In this document: one piece after another, positions 61,944-64,000 of the stretch
How the letters are laid out: every line of letters starts with the position of its first letter
How positions within the stretch are numbered: the stretch's first letter is position 1
From: Bradyrhizobium sp. SRL28
GTDB taxonomy: Bacteria > Pseudomonadota > Alphaproteobacteria > Rhizobiales > Xanthobacteraceae
DNA: 64,000 nt
NCBI RefSeq assembly: GCF_018596315.1
Contig: NZ_JAHEAG010000014.1
Span: forward strand, 1-64,000
Direction of reading: 5' to 3'
Translations under genes and position numbers: made by a program
The notes under the pieces: model-generated
What the model was told of the DNA's origin: nothing
What the model saw: the letters and a program-made list of their open reading frames with translations, nothing else
Databases searched by the model: none

Positions 61944-64000
61944 ATGGCTGACAGGAACCGGCAGGCAGGACGGAAGAATTCGATTCCGGCGCAGGCCCTT
62001 GTCTGTCTGCTCGCCATTGCTCTGCTCGTCATGGCTGCGCCGTGCGGACTTGCGTGGGCTGCCGCGCCTTCCGCGGGCTTTGCGCCGGCGAGCTATATCG
62101 GCGAACTCGATCCCAATCTGGTGTGGGAGCTCCTGCTCGGCGGGATCGCCGTCGTTTCCTTCCTGGTTGCGATCGGGATCTGGATACTGACGGCGTTACG
62201 CGGGGCCAAGCGCGCCCAATTGCAGCGCAGCGCATTCATCAGCTCGGCCCTCAACACGCTCAACCAGGGCGTGATGATGACCAACGCGCAAAACCGCGTG
62301 GTCTTCTGCAACGAGCGCTTTCTCGAAATGTACGGGCTCAGCCGCGCCGAGATTTCGAGCGCCATGACCGGACGCGAACTGCTCGAACTGCGACGCGCGC
62401 GGGGACTGCTCAATCTCACTGTCGAGGAGTTCGCCAAGCTTGCCCGCCGCCCTGAAGGCGTCGTCACCGAACTGCCGGGCGGACGATCGGTGCTTTCGAA
62501 GATCTTCCGCCTGCCCAATGGCGGGACGATCGGCACGCATGAGGATTGCACCGAGCAGCGCCAATTGTCGCGCAAGCTGGCATCGACCACCAAATTTCTG
62601 GAATCGGTGCTCGACAACGTTCCGGTCTGCGTCGCCGCCAAGAACATCGAGGACGGCCGCTATATCTTCGTCAACCGCGCGTTCGAGCGTTTCTCGCGCT
62701 TCTCCCGCGATCACATCATCGGCAAGCGCGCCGACGAAATCTGCCGGCTGGAAACCGCCAAAAGCATCGAGGCTGCGGATCACGCCGCGCTGACGGCGCC
62801 CGAAGGCTATCATCGCAGCGAATACACCGTCGAACGGGGCGATGACCGGCGCGTTCTCTCCGCCAACCGCGTGGTCGCCCGCAACGAGAACAACAAGCCG
62901 GAATTCCTGATCACGCTGTTCGATGACGTCACAGATAGACGGTCGCTGTCGCGCGAGCTCGAAAATACCAAGAAGTTCCTCGAACTCGTGGTTGACAACA
63001 TCCCGGTGTCGCTGATCGTCGAGCGCGTCAGCGACGGGCGGTACCTGCTCGCCAACCGCAGCGCCGAGACCATCCTCAATCGCCGCCGCGAGGACGCCAC
63101 CGGCTTGACTGCTTCCGACATCTTCAACCCGCGCGAAGCCAAGCTGATCATCGCGCGCGACGAGGCCGCGATCAAGAAGCGCGGCCTGCTCACCGAAGAG
63201 CACCCGATCTCCACCAAGGACGGGCTGCGGCTGTTCCTGACCCGCCGCATGACCGTTCTCGACGAGACCGGCGAGCCGCAATATCTGATCAAGACCCACG
63301 AGGACGTCACCGACCGCCGCCAGACCGAGTCGCGGATGGCGCACATGGCCTATCATGACGGCCTGACGGACCTGCCGAACCGCTCCGCCTTCCTGCAGGC
63401 GCTGGCCCAGATGATCGAGGCCTGCGCCGGCACCGACGAGGAATTCGCGGTGCTGTGCGTCGACCTCGACGGCTTGAAGGAAATCAACGACGTGTTCGGC
63501 CATGCGATGGGCGACAAGCTCCTGATCGAGGTCGCTGGCCGCATCCAGGCTTCCGCCCGAGGCGGTGTGGTGGCCCGGCTCTCCGGCGACGAGTTCGGCC
63601 TGATCATCGACGGCAAGCAGCCTGATGCCGGCAAGGCGCTGGCCGAACTGCTGGCGCAAGCCCTGTCGGACGAATTCCTGATCGACGGCAAATCGGTGCG
63701 CACCGGGGTCACCACCGGCATCTCGGTGTTTCCGCATCACGGCTCGGACGCGGCTTCGCTGCTCGCCAATTCCGGCGCGGCGCTGTTCCGCGCCAAGCAG
63801 AAGTCGCGCGGCTCGATCAGCATTTTCGCGCCCGAGATGGACCAGCAGATCCGCGACCGCCGCGTGCTGCACCAGGACCTCTCGATGGCGATCAGGAACG
63901 GCGAATTGTCGTTGCACTATCAGCCGCAGGCCGCATCGGGCGCAACGGTCGCCGCCAGCAAGGTCATCGGCTTCGAGGCGCTGGCACGCTGGATGCACCC
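61944..64000 (+). CDS. Membrane PAS-GGDEF-EAL protein, cut by window end
   Basis: At least 685 residues; the gene runs past the window end. Two hydrophobic segments (about 14-36 and 55-75) are followed by three PAS-like units (about 80-200, 205-325, 335-455), and a GGDEF domain (about 460-620) whose active site reads RLSGDEF instead of GGDEF, with no RxxD before it. The EAL domain is just beginning (YQPQ, FEALARWMHP). The substituted GGDEF site may be regulatory while EAL degrades c-di-GMP. GGTGGG lies upstream of the ATG. Confidence 0.88.
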   Translation, partial: MADRNRQAGRKNSIPAQALVCLLAIALLVMAAPCGLAWAAAPSAGFAPASYIGELDPNLVWELLLGGIAVVSFLVAIGIWILTALRGAKRAQLQRSAFISSALNTLNQGVMMTNAQNRVVFCNERFLEMYGLSRAEISSAMTGRELLELRRARGLLNLTVEEFAKLARRPEGVVTELPGGRSVLSKIFRLPNGGTIGTHEDCTEQRQLSRKLASTTKFLESVLDNVPVCVAAKNIEDGRYIFVNRAFERFSRFSRDHIIGKRADEICRLETAKSIEAADHAALTAPEGYHRSEYTVERGDDRRVLSANRVVARNENNKPEFLITLFDDVTDRRSLSRELENTKKFLELVVDNIPVSLIVERVSDGRYLLANRSAETILNRRREDATGLTASDIFNPREAKLIIARDEAAIKKRGLLTEEHPISTKDGLRLFLTRRMTVLDETGEPQYLIKTHEDVTDRRQTESRMAHMAYHDGLTDLPNRSAFLQALAQMIEACAGTDEEFAVLCVDLDGLKEINDVFGHAMGDKLLIEVAGRIQASARGGVVARLSGDEFGLIIDGKQPDAGKALAELLAQALSDEFLIDGKSVRTGVTTGISVFPHHGSDAASLLANSGAALFRAKQKSRGSISIFAPEMDQQIRDRRVLHQDLSMAIRNGELSLHYQPQAASGATVAASKVIGFEALARWMH

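Overview
This window is a GC-rich stretch of alphaproteobacterial chromosome. Its gene content points to Bradyrhizobium or a close relative in the Nitrobacteraceae (Rhodopseudomonas, Afipia, Nitrobacter): tolQRAB-pal-cpoB, gapR, DUF1036-pyk, a three-gene pnt transhydrogenase preceded by an aa3-oxidase subunit IV, and B12-riboswitch control of metE and nrdAB. Four families of dispersed palindromes (intergenic, about 30-95 bp) fit the same group. I see no rRNA, tRNA, CRISPR array, intact insertion sequence or prophage. Nearly every long reading frame antisense to a gene is a GC-driven shadow.

Layout. (1) 0.5-10.7 kb is the Tol-Pal envelope-constriction cluster. Two signalling-type genes are inserted between tolB and pal: a membrane PAS-GGDEF-EAL protein and a FeeM-like N-acyl amino acid synthase. 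An antisense alpha/beta hydrolase sits between pal and cpoB. (2) 10.8-15.5 kb holds a manganese catalase-YciF fusion, tilS and ftsH. (3) 15.5-28.8 kb is a metabolic block: metE under a cobalamin riboswitch, the methylcitrate operon (thioesterase-prpD-prpC-prpB), a divergent ScfR-type regulator that is frameshifted in this sequence, and nrdA-nrdB under a second cobalamin riboswitch. Both riboswitches share an almost identical element just downstream of the aptamer. (4) 29-34.9 kb carries a PAP2 protein, a TetR regulator, OsmC, pyruvate kinase overlapping a DUF1036 gene, DUF1244 and gapR; gapR is bracketed by two copies of one palindrome. (5) 35-42 kb has two peptidoglycan-type enzymes (DUF882 and an L,D-transpeptidase), a sigma-54 activator and TerC. 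(6) 42-46.3 kb holds a two-gene HTH/unknown module, a PepF peptidase, a Tat-exported intradiol dioxygenase and an AbrB/Doc toxin-antitoxin pair with a clear palindromic operator. (7) 46.4-56.9 kb carries a tiny oxidase subunit IV, pntAA-pntAB-pntB, a hydrolase, a ChaA-type antiporter, a cupin, a TolA-like anchored protein, a TPR lipoprotein, rpsU, aqpZ and purEK. (8) 57-64 kb carries a soluble diguanylate cyclase, two small unknowns, a GAF histidine kinase, two divergent YdcH genes, an FAD oxidoreductase and a PAS-GGDEF-EAL gene cut by the window end.

How it fits together. The envelope genes cover cell-envelope constriction and peptidoglycan maintenance. The B12-controlled genes are the cobalamin-independent isozymes of two essential reactions, so they should be on when B12 is scarce. 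Propionyl-CoA disposal (prp) normally answers to the divergent ScfR, whose reading frame appears broken here. No single unmistakable new system stands out. The best candidates for follow-up are the tolB-pal insertion, the catalase-YciF fusion, the shared element next to both riboswitches and the HTH/unknown pair at 42.1-42.9 kb.
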